Below, piece by piece: positions 42,949 through 51,936 of a DNA stretch of 64,000 nucleotides. This DNA is from Microbacterium sp. lyk4-40-TSB-66 (GTDB lineage Bacteria > Actinomycetota > Actinomycetes > Actinomycetales > Microbacteriaceae). The position numbers and the translations under genes are program-made. How positions within the stretch are numbered: the stretch's first letter is position 1; each line of letters begins with the position of its first letter. The notes below the pieces were generated by a model that ran no database searches, had not been told where the DNA came from, and saw only the letters and a list, made by a program, of their open reading frames with translations. The stretch spans positions 434,001-498,000 of the forward strand of contig NZ_JARVRW010000002.1 of assembly GCF_030209475.1 (NCBI RefSeq), written 5' to 3'.

Positions 42949-44322
42949 TCACTCGCCGCGCGAGATCGCGATCATCTCGTCGCGCGGGACGACCTTGATG
43001 CGCGCACGCTCGTGCGGGGCGCCCAGGGCCATCTCGTGCTCGTCGAGGCGGTGCCACCCGTCCAGGTCGGTCCAGCGGACCCCGCGCTCCGAGAGAAGGG
43101 CCGGGATGGCCTCCTCTTCGGGGTGGGCGGGACGCCACCACTCGCTCTGGTCGTTGATGACGTGGCGCACGGTCTCCATGGCGTCCGACTTGGTGTGGCC
43201 GATGAGGCCGACGGGGCCGCGCTTGATCCACCCGGTGGCATAGACGCCGGGCACCCGCGAGTTCGAGTCGGCCGAGAGCACCTGACCCTCGTGGTTCGGG
43301 ATGACGCCGTGGCGCTCGTCGAAGGGAACGTCCTTCAACGGCGAACCGAAGTAGCCGACAGCGCGGTAGATCGCCTGGATCGGCACTTCGCGGATCTCGC
43401 CGGTGCCGACGACGCCGGCCTCGGCGTCGGGTCGGGTGCGCTCGTAGCGGAGGGCGGCGACCCGCCCCTCGGCGTCCTTCACGACCTCGAGCGGCTTCGC
43501 CCAGAAGTGCAGGTGCAGACGGCGCGACGCCTCTCCCCCGGCACCGTTGGCGCCCGGGCGCGTGCGCCACTGCTGCAGCACGCGGTCGATGACCTTGACC
43601 TGCTTGTTCGTCTCGATGGCCGCCTTCGACGCCTCGTCGTAGTCGAAGTCCTCGTCGTAGACGACCATGTCGACATCGCGCAGCTCGCCGAGTTCGCGGA
43701 GCTCGAGCGGGGTGAACTTCACGTGCGCGGGACCACGACGACCGAACACGTGCACGTCGGTGACGGGCGAGGCCTTGAGCCCCTGATAGACGTTGTCGGG
43801 CACTTCGGTGGGGAGCAGGTCGTCGGCGTGCTTGGCGAGCATGCGCGTGATGTCGAGGGCGACGTTGCCGTTGCCGATGACGGCGACCGACTCGGCCTCC
43901 AGCGGCCACTCGCGCGGCACGTCGGGGTGACCGTCGAACCAGCTGACGAAGTCGGCGGCGCCGTACGAGCCGTGCGCGTCGATGCCGGGGATGTCGAGGT
44001 CGGCGTCGCGGATCGCGCCGGTGGAGAAGATCACGGCGTTGTAGTGCTGCTTGAGGTCGTCGAGGGTGATGTCCTCGCCGAAACGCACGTTGCCGAAGAT
44101 GCGGATGTCGCCGCGGTCGAGCACCTCGCGCAACGCCGTGATGACGCCCTTGATGCGGGGGTGGTCGGGGGCGACCCCGTAGCGCACGAGCCCGTAAGGC
44201 GCGGGCAGCTGCTCGAAGAGGTCGATCGAGACGTCGAATCGACGCTCGGCCTTCAGCAGGATGTCGGCGGCGTAGATGCCGGCGGGGCCGGCTCCGACGA
44301 TGGCGAGGCGCAGCTTCGTCAT
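42949..44322 (-). CDS. FprA-like NADPH:ferredoxin reductase
   Basis: This 457-residue flavoprotein of the adrenodoxin-reductase type transfers electrons from NADPH to ferredoxin. It has the FAD motif 'IVGAGPAGIYAAD' (8-20), the NADP motif 'VIGNGNVALDITRML' near 155, 'RYGVAPDHPRIKGV' and the C-terminal 'YATGWIKRGPVGLIGHTKSD'. The length and blocks fit mycobacterial FprA. It follows the polyprenyl synthase by 41 nt, and a terminator hairpin lies just downstream, so it ends that operon. Confidence 0.9.
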   Translation of the reverse strand: MTKLRLAIVGAGPAGIYAADILLKAERRFDVSIDLFEQLPAPYGLVRYGVAPDHPRIKGVITALREVLDRGDIRIFGNVRFGEDITLDDLKQHYNAVIFSTGAIRDADLDIPGIDAHGSYGAADFVSWFDGHPDVPREWPLEAESVAVIGNGNVALDITRMLAKHADDLLPTEVPDNVYQGLKASPVTDVHVFGRRGPAHVKFTPLELRELGELRDVDMVVYDEDFDYDEASKAAIETNKQVKVIDRVLQQWRTRPGANGAGGEASRRLHLHFWAKPLEVVKDAEGRVAALRYERTRPDAEAGVVGTGEIREVPIQAIYRAVGYFGSPLKDVPFDERHGVIPNHEGQVLSADSNSRVPGVYATGWIKRGPVGLIGHTKSDAMETVRHVINDQSEWWRPAHPEEEAIPALLSERGVRWTDLDGWHRLDEHEMALGAPHERARIKVVPRDEMIAISRGE

Positions 44323-44363
44323 GGGGTCCTCTCGATCGGGATCGGGGGGGGGTGGAAATGTGG

Positions 44364-45425
44364 TCAGGCCGAGCGGTCGGCCACGGCGCGGGCGAAGCGC
44401 GTCAGCGCCTCGCGCACGGCGCCGTCGGGCAGCGGTGCGAGGGCGTCGATCGCCTCTTGCGACCACTGGTGCGCGAGACGCAGGGTCTCGTGCGTCGTCT
44501 CGTGGTCGCGCAGCTCCGCGAGGGCCGCATCGAGGACCGCGGGGTCGGCGCCGTCGGCGATGCGCTCCTGCCCCTCGTCGATACGGGCGCGGAGGTCTGC
44601 GGATGCCGCGTCGGATCGGTGCCCGAGCAGCAGGTAGGGCATGGTCGGCACCCCCGCCCGCAGGTCGGTGCCGGGTACCTTCCCCGTCTCGGACGGGTCG
44701 GGCGACAGGTCGATCACGTCGTCGAGCAACTGGAAGGCGACCCCGGCCTTCTCGCCGAAGACGACCATGGGCTGCTCGAACTCTTCGGGCGCGCCCGAAT
44801 AGATGACGCCCGACTGCGCCGCGGCGGCGATGAGCGAACCGGTCTTGTCGGCCAGCACCTTGAGGTAGAAATCGACGGGCTCGTCGCCGTCCTGCGGCCC
44901 CACGGTCTCGTGCATCTGCCCCAGCACGAGACGCTCGAAGGTGTCGGCCTGCAGCTGGATGGCGCGCTCGCCGCGGCGGGCCATGAGCTGGCTCGCGCGG
45001 GCGAAGAGGAGGTCGCCGGTGAGGATGGCGATGTTGTTGCCCCACACGGTCTGGGCACTCGGCACCCCGCGGCGCTTGTCGGCGCCGTCCATGACGTCGT
45101 CGTGGTACAGCGAGCCGAGGTGCGTGAGCTCCAGGGCGGTGGCGACCTCGACGACCTCGCGCGTGGTGCCCTGGCCGAGCTGCGCGGTGAGGATGGCCAG
45201 CATGGGTCGCACGCGCTTCCCGCCTGCCTCGTAGAGGTAGCGGGCGGTGACGTCGGCGAGCTTGTCGGCGCTGCGCACCTCGCCCTCGAGCTCGGTCTCG
45301 ACGCGCGCGAGCCCCGCCTCGACGGTCGTGAGAAGGGTGCGCGAGCGGAGGCCTGCGAAGATGCGGTCACTCAGGCCCAGCTTGCCGGACAGGCGGGAGC
45401 CGGCCGCGGGCGGTCTCGGGGTCAC
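44364..45425 (-). CDS. Polyprenyl diphosphate synthase (menaquinone side chain)
   Basis: This trans-prenyltransferase builds a long prenyl diphosphate from FPP or GPP and IPP. In 353 residues both Asp-rich motifs are intact: 'HDDVMDGADKRRG' (DDxxD at 109-113) and 'QLLDDVIDLS' (235-239). 'EAGGKRVRP' (66-74) binds IPP. It lies between menG and fprA, so its product is probably the chain that MenA attaches to DHNA. Chain length (commonly 8-13 units in the group) is set by residues before the first motif and cannot be told here. Confidence 0.9.
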   Translation of the reverse strand: MTPRPPAAGSRLSGKLGLSDRIFAGLRSRTLLTTVEAGLARVETELEGEVRSADKLADVTARYLYEAGGKRVRPMLAILTAQLGQGTTREVVEVATALELTHLGSLYHDDVMDGADKRRGVPSAQTVWGNNIAILTGDLLFARASQLMARRGERAIQLQADTFERLVLGQMHETVGPQDGDEPVDFYLKVLADKTGSLIAAAAQSGVIYSGAPEEFEQPMVVFGEKAGVAFQLLDDVIDLSPDPSETGKVPGTDLRAGVPTMPYLLLGHRSDAASADLRARIDEGQERIADGADPAVLDAALAELRDHETTHETLRLAHQWSQEAIDALAPLPDGAVREALTRFARAVADRSA

Positions 45426-45510
45426 GCTGTCAGCCTAGCCTGGCGCGCCGCAGGGCAGCCGCCGGTATCTCGACGGTTGACAGCGCTTCGCGGGCGGGGA
45501 GGAGCCGCGA

Positions 45511-46230
45511 TCACTCCGCGGGACGGATGCCGCGGTGCAATGCCACGATGCCGAACGAGAGGTTGCGGTACTCCACGTCGTCCCACCCCGAGTCGCGCAT
45601 CCACCGGGCCAGCGTCGGCTGATCCGGCCAGTCGCGGATCGACTCGTTGAGGTAGTCGTAGGCCTCGGCGTTGCTGCTCACGGCCTTCGCGACGATCGGC
45701 AGCACGCGGTCGTTGTAGAACCGGTACAGGCCGTTGAAGACGGGGGACGGCGGGTGCGAGAACTCGCACACCACGATGCGTCCGCCGGGACGGGTCACGC
45801 GACGGAGTTCGCGCAGGGCCCGGCGCGGGTCGTTGACGTTGCGCAGACCGAACGACATCGTCACCGCGTCGAACTCGCCGTCACCGAAGGGGAGGTCGGT
45901 GGCATCCGCCTGCACGAACTCGAGGTTCGGCACGTCTCCGTGACGGCGACGGCCCTCGGCGATCATGCCGCGCGAGAAGTCGGCGGCGACGACATGGGCG
46001 CCGCTGGGTACGAACGCCATCGACGACGTGCCGGTGCCGGCCGCGAGGTCGAGGATGCGCTCGCCCCGCTTCGGCGCCACGGCCCGCAGGGTCGCCGCCC
46101 GCCACAGGCGGTCGTTCCCCAGGCTGAGCACCGAGTTCGTGCGGTCATAGGCTGCGGCGACCTGATCGAACATGCCGCTGACACGCTGCGGGTCTTTTCC
46201 GAGGTCGGCGCGGTTGGGGTCGCTGCTCAC
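45511..46230 (-). CDS. menG: Demethylmenaquinone methyltransferase
   Basis: It methylates demethylmenaquinone with S-adenosylmethionine, the last step of menaquinone synthesis. The 239-residue class I methyltransferase begins 'VSGMFDQVAAAYDRTN' and has motif I 'DLAAGTGT' (61-68), 'MSFGLRNVNDPRRALRE' and 'CEFSHP', all typical of UbiE/MenG. It is 85 nt ahead of the polyprenyl synthase in the same direction. Ubiquinone genes are absent, so the menaquinone role is clear. Confidence 0.93.
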   Translation of the reverse strand: MSSDPNRADLGKDPQRVSGMFDQVAAAYDRTNSVLSLGNDRLWRAATLRAVAPKRGERILDLAAGTGTSSMAFVPSGAHVVAADFSRGMIAEGRRRHGDVPNLEFVQADATDLPFGDGEFDAVTMSFGLRNVNDPRRALRELRRVTRPGGRIVVCEFSHPPSPVFNGLYRFYNDRVLPIVAKAVSSNAEAYDYLNESIRDWPDQPTLARWMRDSGWDDVEYRNLSFGIVALHRGIRPAE

Positions 46231-46291
46231 CCGTCGAGTCTAGGCCGGGGCGGCGGGGCGGTCGCCGGGGGTTGCGAGGGCGGTGGGCGCC

Positions 46292-46855
46292 TCAGGCCGG
46301 CGCCGCAGCCGACTCGTCCGGTGTCGCGAGGGCCGCGAGCCTCGCAAGCCACGGCCCGGTGACCGCGTCGGAGAACGGCGCCTCCCCCGCGCGCACGCGG
46401 TGCTCGAGGTCGGTGGCGACGGCATCCAGGTGCTCCACGATGTCGAGCGGGTAGCCGTAGCGCACGCGGTGCTCGTCCCACTCGTCGCGGTCGTCGATCC
46501 ACGTGCCGCGCCCGTCGGTGCGGCGCACGACGTCGAGGTCCATGTCGATGCCGCGGGGCACGCCGTCGTCGTGCCAGCGGACATCCCACGCCAGGTCGAT
46601 GTAGACGGCGACGGGGTGCGGGGCCGCGTTGTGGGTGAAGGCCCAATCACCGCTCGCCGGCACGAGCGTGACATTGGGCTGACGGCACACGAATTCCGCC
46701 CCCGGCCGGGCGCTCCTCCAGCCGACCTGCTGCCCGAACCACTCGCCCCACTCGTCGGAGCCGAGGTAGACGCTGTCCTGCACCCAGTGCGGCGAGCCGT
46801 CCCATTTGCGCCACTCGAACAGCAGGCGGGTGCCGGGGGCGGGTCGGGGATCCAT
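46292..46855 (-). CDS. DUF402 domain protein
   Basis: This 187-residue protein matches DUF402 ('WAFTHNAAPHPVAVYIDLAW', 'MDLDVVRRTDGR', 'DRDEWDEHRVRYGYP'). Members of this fold include nucleoside phosphatases and the metal-dependent hydrolase part of some RNA enzymes, with conserved Asp and Glu that bind metal; both acidic clusters are present here. ATG 46855 is the natural start. It precedes menG by 61 nt and may share its transcript. The precise substrate is unknown. Confidence 0.8.
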   Translation of the reverse strand: MDPRPAPGTRLLFEWRKWDGSPHWVQDSVYLGSDEWGEWFGQQVGWRSARPGAEFVCRQPNVTLVPASGDWAFTHNAAPHPVAVYIDLAWDVRWHDDGVPRGIDMDLDVVRRTDGRGTWIDDRDEWDEHRVRYGYPLDIVEHLDAVATDLEHRVRAGEAPFSDAVTGPWLARLAALATPDESAAAPA

Positions 46856-47030
46856 GATCCGGAGTCTAAATCGCCCTGTCGGCACCGGTCTGACGCGACC
46901 CGCCCCGTGACACCGCGCACGAGGACCCGATGAGGACCGCCCGCGTCGACCCGGGAGGCGTCGAGACACTTCCGTCTCGTCGTGCACCGGTGCGGGGCCC
47001 CGGCGAACGCGACGGGTCTACGCTGAAATC

Positions 47031-48308
47031 GTGCTCGAACCCGCGGATGACGTCGTGCCGCGCCTGCGCGTGGTCACGCGCGAACTGCCGCCGATGGACG
47101 ACGTCCTGGCCTACACGACCTCCTACGACCCCCTGTTCTGGAGTCGTCGGGGCGAGTCGCTCGCGGCCTTCGGCGATCTGCTGACGCTGCGCTACACGGG
47201 CGAACGCCCGGGTGACGCCACGATCTCGGAGCGTTGGCGGGCGATCGCCGCGGCCGCCGAGGTCGACGATCCCCTGCAGCTTCCCGGTACCGGTCTCGTC
47301 GCCTTCGGGTCGTTCGTCTTCGACCCGCGCTCCGAGCGCGAGAACGTGCTGCGCGTCCCCGGCATGATCGTGGGCCGTCACGGGGGACGCGCGTGGGTCA
47401 CCCGCCTCGCGTTCGACGACACCCCCGACGAGCCCGAGCCCGAGCTGCCGCCCCGCTCCCCCTTCGGACCGCACTGGTCGGCGACGCTGGGCCCCGGGCA
47501 GCAGACGGCCGAGAAGTACCAGGATGCCGTCCGCCAGGCCATCGAGGCCATCGGCGCCCGCGAGGTGGCCAAGGTCGTGTTGGCGCGAGACATCGTCGGC
47601 ACCGTCCCCGCGGGCTCCGATCTGCGCCGCCTGGTGCGCTCGCTGCTCGAGGGCTATCCGGATTGCTGGGTGTTCGCCGTCGACGGCCTCATCGGCGCGA
47701 GCCCCGAGACGCTCGTGACGGTGTCGGGTGGCACGGTGACGGCGCGCGTGCTCGCCGGCACGGTCGCGCGCGGCGGCGACGCCGACGCCGACGTCGCGGC
47801 ATCCATCGGTCTCAGTCGTAGCACGAAGGACCAGGACGAGCACCGCTTCGCCGTGCAGAGCGTGCTGAAGGCCCTCGGCCCGCACACGTCGTCGCTGGCC
47901 GCCGAGGACCAGCCCTTCACGCTGAAGCTCCCCAACGTCTGGCATCTCGCCACCGACGTCGAGGGGGTTCTGAGCGAGGACGCGTCATCGCTCGATCTGC
48001 TGTCGGTGCTGCACCCGACGGCCGCCGTCGCCGGCACGCCGACGGCCGCTGCGATCGAGCTCATCCGCCGACTCGAGCCGTTCGACCGCGGCCGGTACGC
48101 CGGGGCCGTGGGCTGGACGAGCGCCTCGGGCGACGGCGAGTGGGCCATCGCCCTGCGGTGCGCGCAGATCGACCGCGCGGCCCCGTCGTCTCCCACGGCA
48201 CCGATCACCGCCTACGCGGGGGCGGGCATCGTGTCCGAGAGCGTCCCCGAATCGGAACTCCTCGAGACCCGCGTGAAGTTCCGCCCCATCGTCGAGGCGC
48301 TCGCGTAG
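47031..48308 (+). CDS. menF: Isochorismate synthase
   Basis: It converts chorismate to isochorismate, the entry to menaquinone synthesis. The 425-residue chorismate-binding enzyme shows 'EVAKVVLARDI' (with the conserved Lys), 'IGASPETLV' and 'HPTAAVAGTP', then 'YAGAVGW' and 'RCAQI', followed by 'YAGAGIVSESVPESELLET'. GTG 47031 has a -10-like TACGCT about 10 nt upstream. An anthranilate or salicylate synthase is excluded in practice by the surrounding men genes. It is convergent with the PPK2 gene. Confidence 0.92.
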   Translation: MLEPADDVVPRLRVVTRELPPMDDVLAYTTSYDPLFWSRRGESLAAFGDLLTLRYTGERPGDATISERWRAIAAAAEVDDPLQLPGTGLVAFGSFVFDPRSERENVLRVPGMIVGRHGGRAWVTRLAFDDTPDEPEPELPPRSPFGPHWSATLGPGQQTAEKYQDAVRQAIEAIGAREVAKVVLARDIVGTVPAGSDLRRLVRSLLEGYPDCWVFAVDGLIGASPETLVTVSGGTVTARVLAGTVARGGDADADVAASIGLSRSTKDQDEHRFAVQSVLKALGPHTSSLAAEDQPFTLKLPNVWHLATDVEGVLSEDASSLDLLSVLHPTAAVAGTPTAAAIELIRRLEPFDRGRYAGAVGWTSASGDGEWAIALRCAQIDRAAPSSPTAPITAYAGAGIVSESVPESELLETRVKFRPIVEALA

Positions 48309-48333
48309 TCATGGCGCCGCTCGACCGGCGGGA

Positions 48334-49191
48334 TCAGGATGCCGCGAGACGGCGCTTCTCCTCCTCGACGTCGTAGTCGGCCGCCGGCCACCGCGGACCG
48401 ATGTCGGCGAGGGCGTCGATGAGCAGCTGCTGCACTGCCAGACGCGCGTACCACTTGCGGTCCGCCGGCACGACGTGCCAGGGCGCGACGGGCGTCGACG
48501 TACGCTCGACGGCGACCTGGTAGGCATCCATGTAGTCGTCCCAGAGCTGACGCTCGTCGACGTCGCCGGGGTTGTACTTCCAGTGCTTCTCGGGGCGGTC
48601 GAGGCGCTCGGCGAGACGCTCGCGCTGCTCGTCCTTCGAGATGTGCAGCATGACCTTGACCACGCGGATGCCCATCTCCGCCGCCTGCGCCTCGAAGGCC
48701 ACGATGGCGCCGTAGCGCCGCTCGATCTCGGGCGCCGGAGCGAGTGCGCGCACGCGACCGATGAGCACGTCCTCGTAGTGGGAGCGGTCGAAGACGCCGA
48801 GGCGCCCGGCATCCGGGAGCCGTTTCTCGATGCGCCAGAGGAAGTCGTGCGAGAGCTCCTCGGCGGTGGGCTTCTTGAACGAGGCGAGCTCGACGCCCTG
48901 CGGATCCACGGCGCCCACGACGTGCCGAACGATGCCGCCCTTGCCAGCGGTGTCCATCGCCTGCAGCACCAGCAGCACCGATCCGGTCGCCGTGCCGGCG
49001 ACGCTCTGGGCGAAGAGGCGCTCCTGGAGGTCTTCCAGCGGCTCGCGGCCCGCCTCGAGGTCGGCCTTGCCGGCATCCTTGTCGCCGTCGTATCCGGGTG
49101 TCGACCGCGGGTCGATGTCAGCCAATCGGAATCCCGGCTCGACGCGCAGGGCGAGGCTCGCGGGCGTGGACCATCTGCTGCTCGTGCTCAT
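48334..49191 (-). CDS. Polyphosphate kinase 2 family protein
   Basis: It transfers phosphate from polyphosphate to a nucleotide (AMP or ADP). The 285-residue protein has the PPK2 Walker A 'AMDTAGKGG' (78-86), Walker B 'DRSHYED' (135-141) and the lid Arg-rich segment 'DEQRERLAERLDRPEKHWK'. The 'EKHWKYNPGD' and 'WDDYMDAYQ' blocks are typical. Class I to III (ADP-, AMP- or dual-specific) cannot be set by eye. It follows menD by 52 nt but has no metabolic tie to it. Confidence 0.9.
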   Translation of the reverse strand: MSTSSRWSTPASLALRVEPGFRLADIDPRSTPGYDGDKDAGKADLEAGREPLEDLQERLFAQSVAGTATGSVLLVLQAMDTAGKGGIVRHVVGAVDPQGVELASFKKPTAEELSHDFLWRIEKRLPDAGRLGVFDRSHYEDVLIGRVRALAPAPEIERRYGAIVAFEAQAAEMGIRVVKVMLHISKDEQRERLAERLDRPEKHWKYNPGDVDERQLWDDYMDAYQVAVERTSTPVAPWHVVPADRKWYARLAVQQLLIDALADIGPRWPAADYDVEEEKRRLAAS

Positions 49192-49243
49192 CCCGCCATC
49201 GTGCCGCGGCACGCGGGTGTGCACCACCCGTTGACGGGCCGCA

Positions 49244-51022
49244 TCAGCGCGGCAGGGGCACCTCGATGAGCTGTCTCCCGCCCGTCGGAGCCGTGAGCAC
49301 CTGGTCGAGCGCGACCCGGGTGGTGCAGCGGTGGTACTCCCAGCCGAACGCGAGCGCGAGCTGCTCCAGCCGCGCGGTGTGCGGGGTGTACTGCACCCGC
49401 GACATCGCGTCGGCGCCGGCGATCCCCGCGACCTCGAGCCCGTCGAAGATCGTGCCGCCGCCGTCGTTTCCGACGACGACCTGCAGCCGCGGCTCGGCCT
49501 CGCCGGGGGGAAGCAGCAGCGCGCCCATGTCGTGGAGGAACGCCAGGTCACCCAGCAGCAGACGCGTGACGCCCGGTCGCTCGTCGACCTGGCTCGCCAG
49601 CGCCACCCCGCTCGCCGTGGCGATCGTCCCGTCGATGCCAGCCAGGCCGCGGTTGGCGTGCACGGCCACCTTCTTGCCGCCGAGCAGTTCGTCGGCGACG
49701 CGCACGAGCCGCGACGAGCCGAAGACGAGGCGGTCGTGGGGCCAGGTCGCCCGCCAGAGCGCATCCACGAGGGCGGCGCGGTCCAGCGGCGCCCGCATCA
49801 CCTCGACCTCGGCGCTGATCGCCCCGAGCCGTTCATGCGGGACGGCGGACGCCAGACCCTCGGCGTCGGGGGCGCGCGGCGACAGGTCGACGGCCGCGTC
49901 GCGCGACGCGCGCATCCACTCGCCCAGCCACGTGCGATCCGCCTCGCCCGTCACCCGCACGGCGTCGACCGCGATGGTCGCGCCGTTGAGGTTGACGGGT
50001 TCGCCGGGTCCGCGCACGGCGAGCACCTCGACGTCGTCGCGCCCGAGCAGCACGGCCACCTCGCGACTGAGCGTCGGACGCCCGAACAGCACGACCCGTT
50101 CGATGCGTCCGCCCAGCGCCGGCTCGCGCAGCAACGCGCGATAGCCGTGCACGATCTGACGGCCGAAGCGTGCCCCGCTGACGATCTCGGCGACGAGGGG
50201 GAAACCGCCCGCGTGCGCGAACTGCTCCGCCGCCGGCCCCGCATCGGCGCCGGCGACGACGATCGTGCGCGGGCCGGTCTCGATGCGGTGCGCCGCCTCG
50301 GGGTCGGGGGCGACGTCGGCGATGCCGATCCCCCCGCCTCCCTGGTAGAGCGCGCCGGAGGTGTCCTCACTCGGATCGGGGGTGGATTCGACGGCGCGGG
50401 ATGCCGCCCGCTCGGCGAGCCAGCCCGGTACGGCGCCCGCGAGGGGCTCGCGGAAGGGCACGTTGACGTGAACGGGCCCGGCCGCGCGCATGCCTTCACC
50501 GAGCGACGCGGCCAGCGCCTCGCCCGCGACCGCGTCGAAGGCGGCGGTCTGCTCGCCGGAGCCGTCGACGTCGGTCGTGTCGGGGACGGCCAGGTCGGCC
50601 TCGAACCGCACCGCCGGGCGGAACAGCCCCGGCTGGCGGGTCGTCTGATTGGCGCCGACGCCGCGGAGTTCGGGGGGCCGATCCGCCGTGAGCAACAGCA
50701 GGGGGACGCCGGCGTGGTGGGCCTCGAGGGCGGCCGGGAGGAGATTCGCGACGGCGGTCCCCGACGTGCACACCACGACCGCGGGTGTCCCCGTCTCACG
50801 CCCGATACCGAGGGCGGTGAAGCCGGCGACGCGCTCGTCGATGCGCACGTGGAGCTGGATGAGCCCCGCGCTCTCCAGCTCAGCGGCGACCAGCGCGAGT
50901 GCCTGCGACCGCGAACCGGGGCTGACCACGATGTGGCGGACGCCCCGTGAGACGAACCCGGCCAGCAGCGCTGCGGCGGCGTCGGTCGCGGGCGCGCCCG
51001 AGCGATCGTTCAGCGGGGCCAC
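49244..51022 (-). CDS. menD: SEPHCHC synthase
   Basis: This thiamine-diphosphate enzyme joins isochorismate and 2-oxoglutarate to SEPHCHC, the second menaquinone step. The 592 residues include the N-terminal 'VVSPGSRSQALAL', 'GTAVANLLPAALEAHHAGVP' and the ThDP/Mg motif 'GDLAFLHDMGALL' (GD and HD near 491-498). These are specific to MenD within the ThDP family. It starts 6 nt after the stop of the PLDc_N-type gene. Confidence 0.95.
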   Translation of the reverse strand: MAPLNDRSGAPATDAAAALLAGFVSRGVRHIVVSPGSRSQALALVAAELESAGLIQLHVRIDERVAGFTALGIGRETGTPAVVVCTSGTAVANLLPAALEAHHAGVPLLLLTADRPPELRGVGANQTTRQPGLFRPAVRFEADLAVPDTTDVDGSGEQTAAFDAVAGEALAASLGEGMRAAGPVHVNVPFREPLAGAVPGWLAERAASRAVESTPDPSEDTSGALYQGGGGIGIADVAPDPEAAHRIETGPRTIVVAGADAGPAAEQFAHAGGFPLVAEIVSGARFGRQIVHGYRALLREPALGGRIERVVLFGRPTLSREVAVLLGRDDVEVLAVRGPGEPVNLNGATIAVDAVRVTGEADRTWLGEWMRASRDAAVDLSPRAPDAEGLASAVPHERLGAISAEVEVMRAPLDRAALVDALWRATWPHDRLVFGSSRLVRVADELLGGKKVAVHANRGLAGIDGTIATASGVALASQVDERPGVTRLLLGDLAFLHDMGALLLPPGEAEPRLQVVVGNDGGGTIFDGLEVAGIAGADAMSRVQYTPHTARLEQLALAFGWEYHRCTTRVALDQVLTAPTGGRQLIEVPLPR

Positions 51023-51028
51023 GACGGC

Positions 51029-51451
51029 TCAGCCGACGGCGCCGCGCTGCCCGCGGGTGTCGTCGTCGCCCTTTCCCGGAGGGTTGTCGGGATCGGTCGA
51101 CTTCTTCGGCGGCTGCGGGTCGTCGGCCTCGGAATCGAGCTGCGCGAGCTCCTCCTCGAGACGGCGGATCCGCTCGTCCTGGTCGGCACGGGCGGAGGCG
51201 GTCATGCGTCCGAGGAACTCGGGGTCGTCGTCGGGAGCGCGCCGCGCGGCTGCGGTCTTGCCGGCAGCGCGGCCACGCCCGATGACGAACCACAGGATGC
51301 CGCCGAGCACCGGCAGCAGGATGACGATCGCCATCCACGCGCCCTTGCTCACCCCGCGGTGACGAGAGGGAGCCTGCACGGCGCAGTCCACGATCGTGTA
51401 GACCCAGAAGACGGTCGCCACGAGCGCCAGGATGAGAAGCAACCGTGCCAT
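51029..51451 (-). CDS. Small membrane protein with PLDc_N-type domain
   Basis: This 140-residue protein has two membrane helices (about 3-25 and 38-58) matching the phospholipase D N-terminal module ('TIVDCAVQAPSRHRGVSKGAW', 'ILLPVLGGILWFVIGRGR'), followed by a charged coiled-coil stretch ('DERIRRLEEELAQLD') and a Pro/Asp/Lys-rich tail. No catalytic PLD part is present. Stand-alone PLDc_N proteins are common in Actinobacteria with no known function. It is divergent from the DUF4229 gene and co-directional with menD. Confidence 0.82.
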   Translation of the reverse strand: MARLLLILALVATVFWVYTIVDCAVQAPSRHRGVSKGAWMAIVILLPVLGGILWFVIGRGRAAGKTAAARRAPDDDPEFLGRMTASARADQDERIRRLEEELAQLDSEADDPQPPKKSTDPDNPPGKGDDDTRGQRGAVG

Positions 51452-51525
51452 GCAGTGATTCTACGTGCGTCTGCTGGACGACGGCCCGGAACCACGGGCG
51501 CCGCACTCCGCCGTAGACTGGCACG

Positions 51526-51846
51526 ATGCGTGCTCGTTCGGCCCTCGTCTACACGGTGCTGCGACTTCTCGCGTTCCTGGTGCCCCTCGGCATCCTGCTG
51601 CTCTTCCCCGTCTTCCAGGAATTGCCCTGGCTCGCGGCGATCTTCGCGGCCCTCATCGGCTTCAGCCTGTCGCTGTTGTTCCTGCGTCGCCCGCTCGAGA
51701 ACGTCACCGGCGGCCTGGCCGAGCGCCGTGCGGAACGGGCCGCCACCGGCCGCCGCACGGGCGCTGAGACAGACGCCGATGCAGAGGATGCCGCACTCGA
51801 TGCCCCGCGGCGCACCACCGATCCCGAGGCCGGCCAGGAGCGCTGA
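51526..51846 (+). CDS. DUF4229 small membrane protein
   Basis: This 106-residue protein has two hydrophobic helices (about 8-30 and 34-54) and a charged Arg/Glu-rich C-terminal half ('LAERRAERAATGRR'). It matches DUF4229, a family usually sitting beside menaquinone genes in Actinobacteria, which is also the case here. The function is unknown. It is convergent with menA. Confidence 0.82.
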   Translation: MRARSALVYTVLRLLAFLVPLGILLLFPVFQELPWLAAIFAALIGFSLSLLFLRRPLENVTGGLAERRAERAATGRRTGAETDADAEDAALDAPRRTTDPEAGQER

Positions 51847-51936
51847 CGCGGCTCGCGCGACCGCGCACGGCGGGGCGACCTGTGCGGTCGTCTCCGTCGC
51901 GAGAGAAGCGTTCCACCCCGCGCGACGGCGGACGGG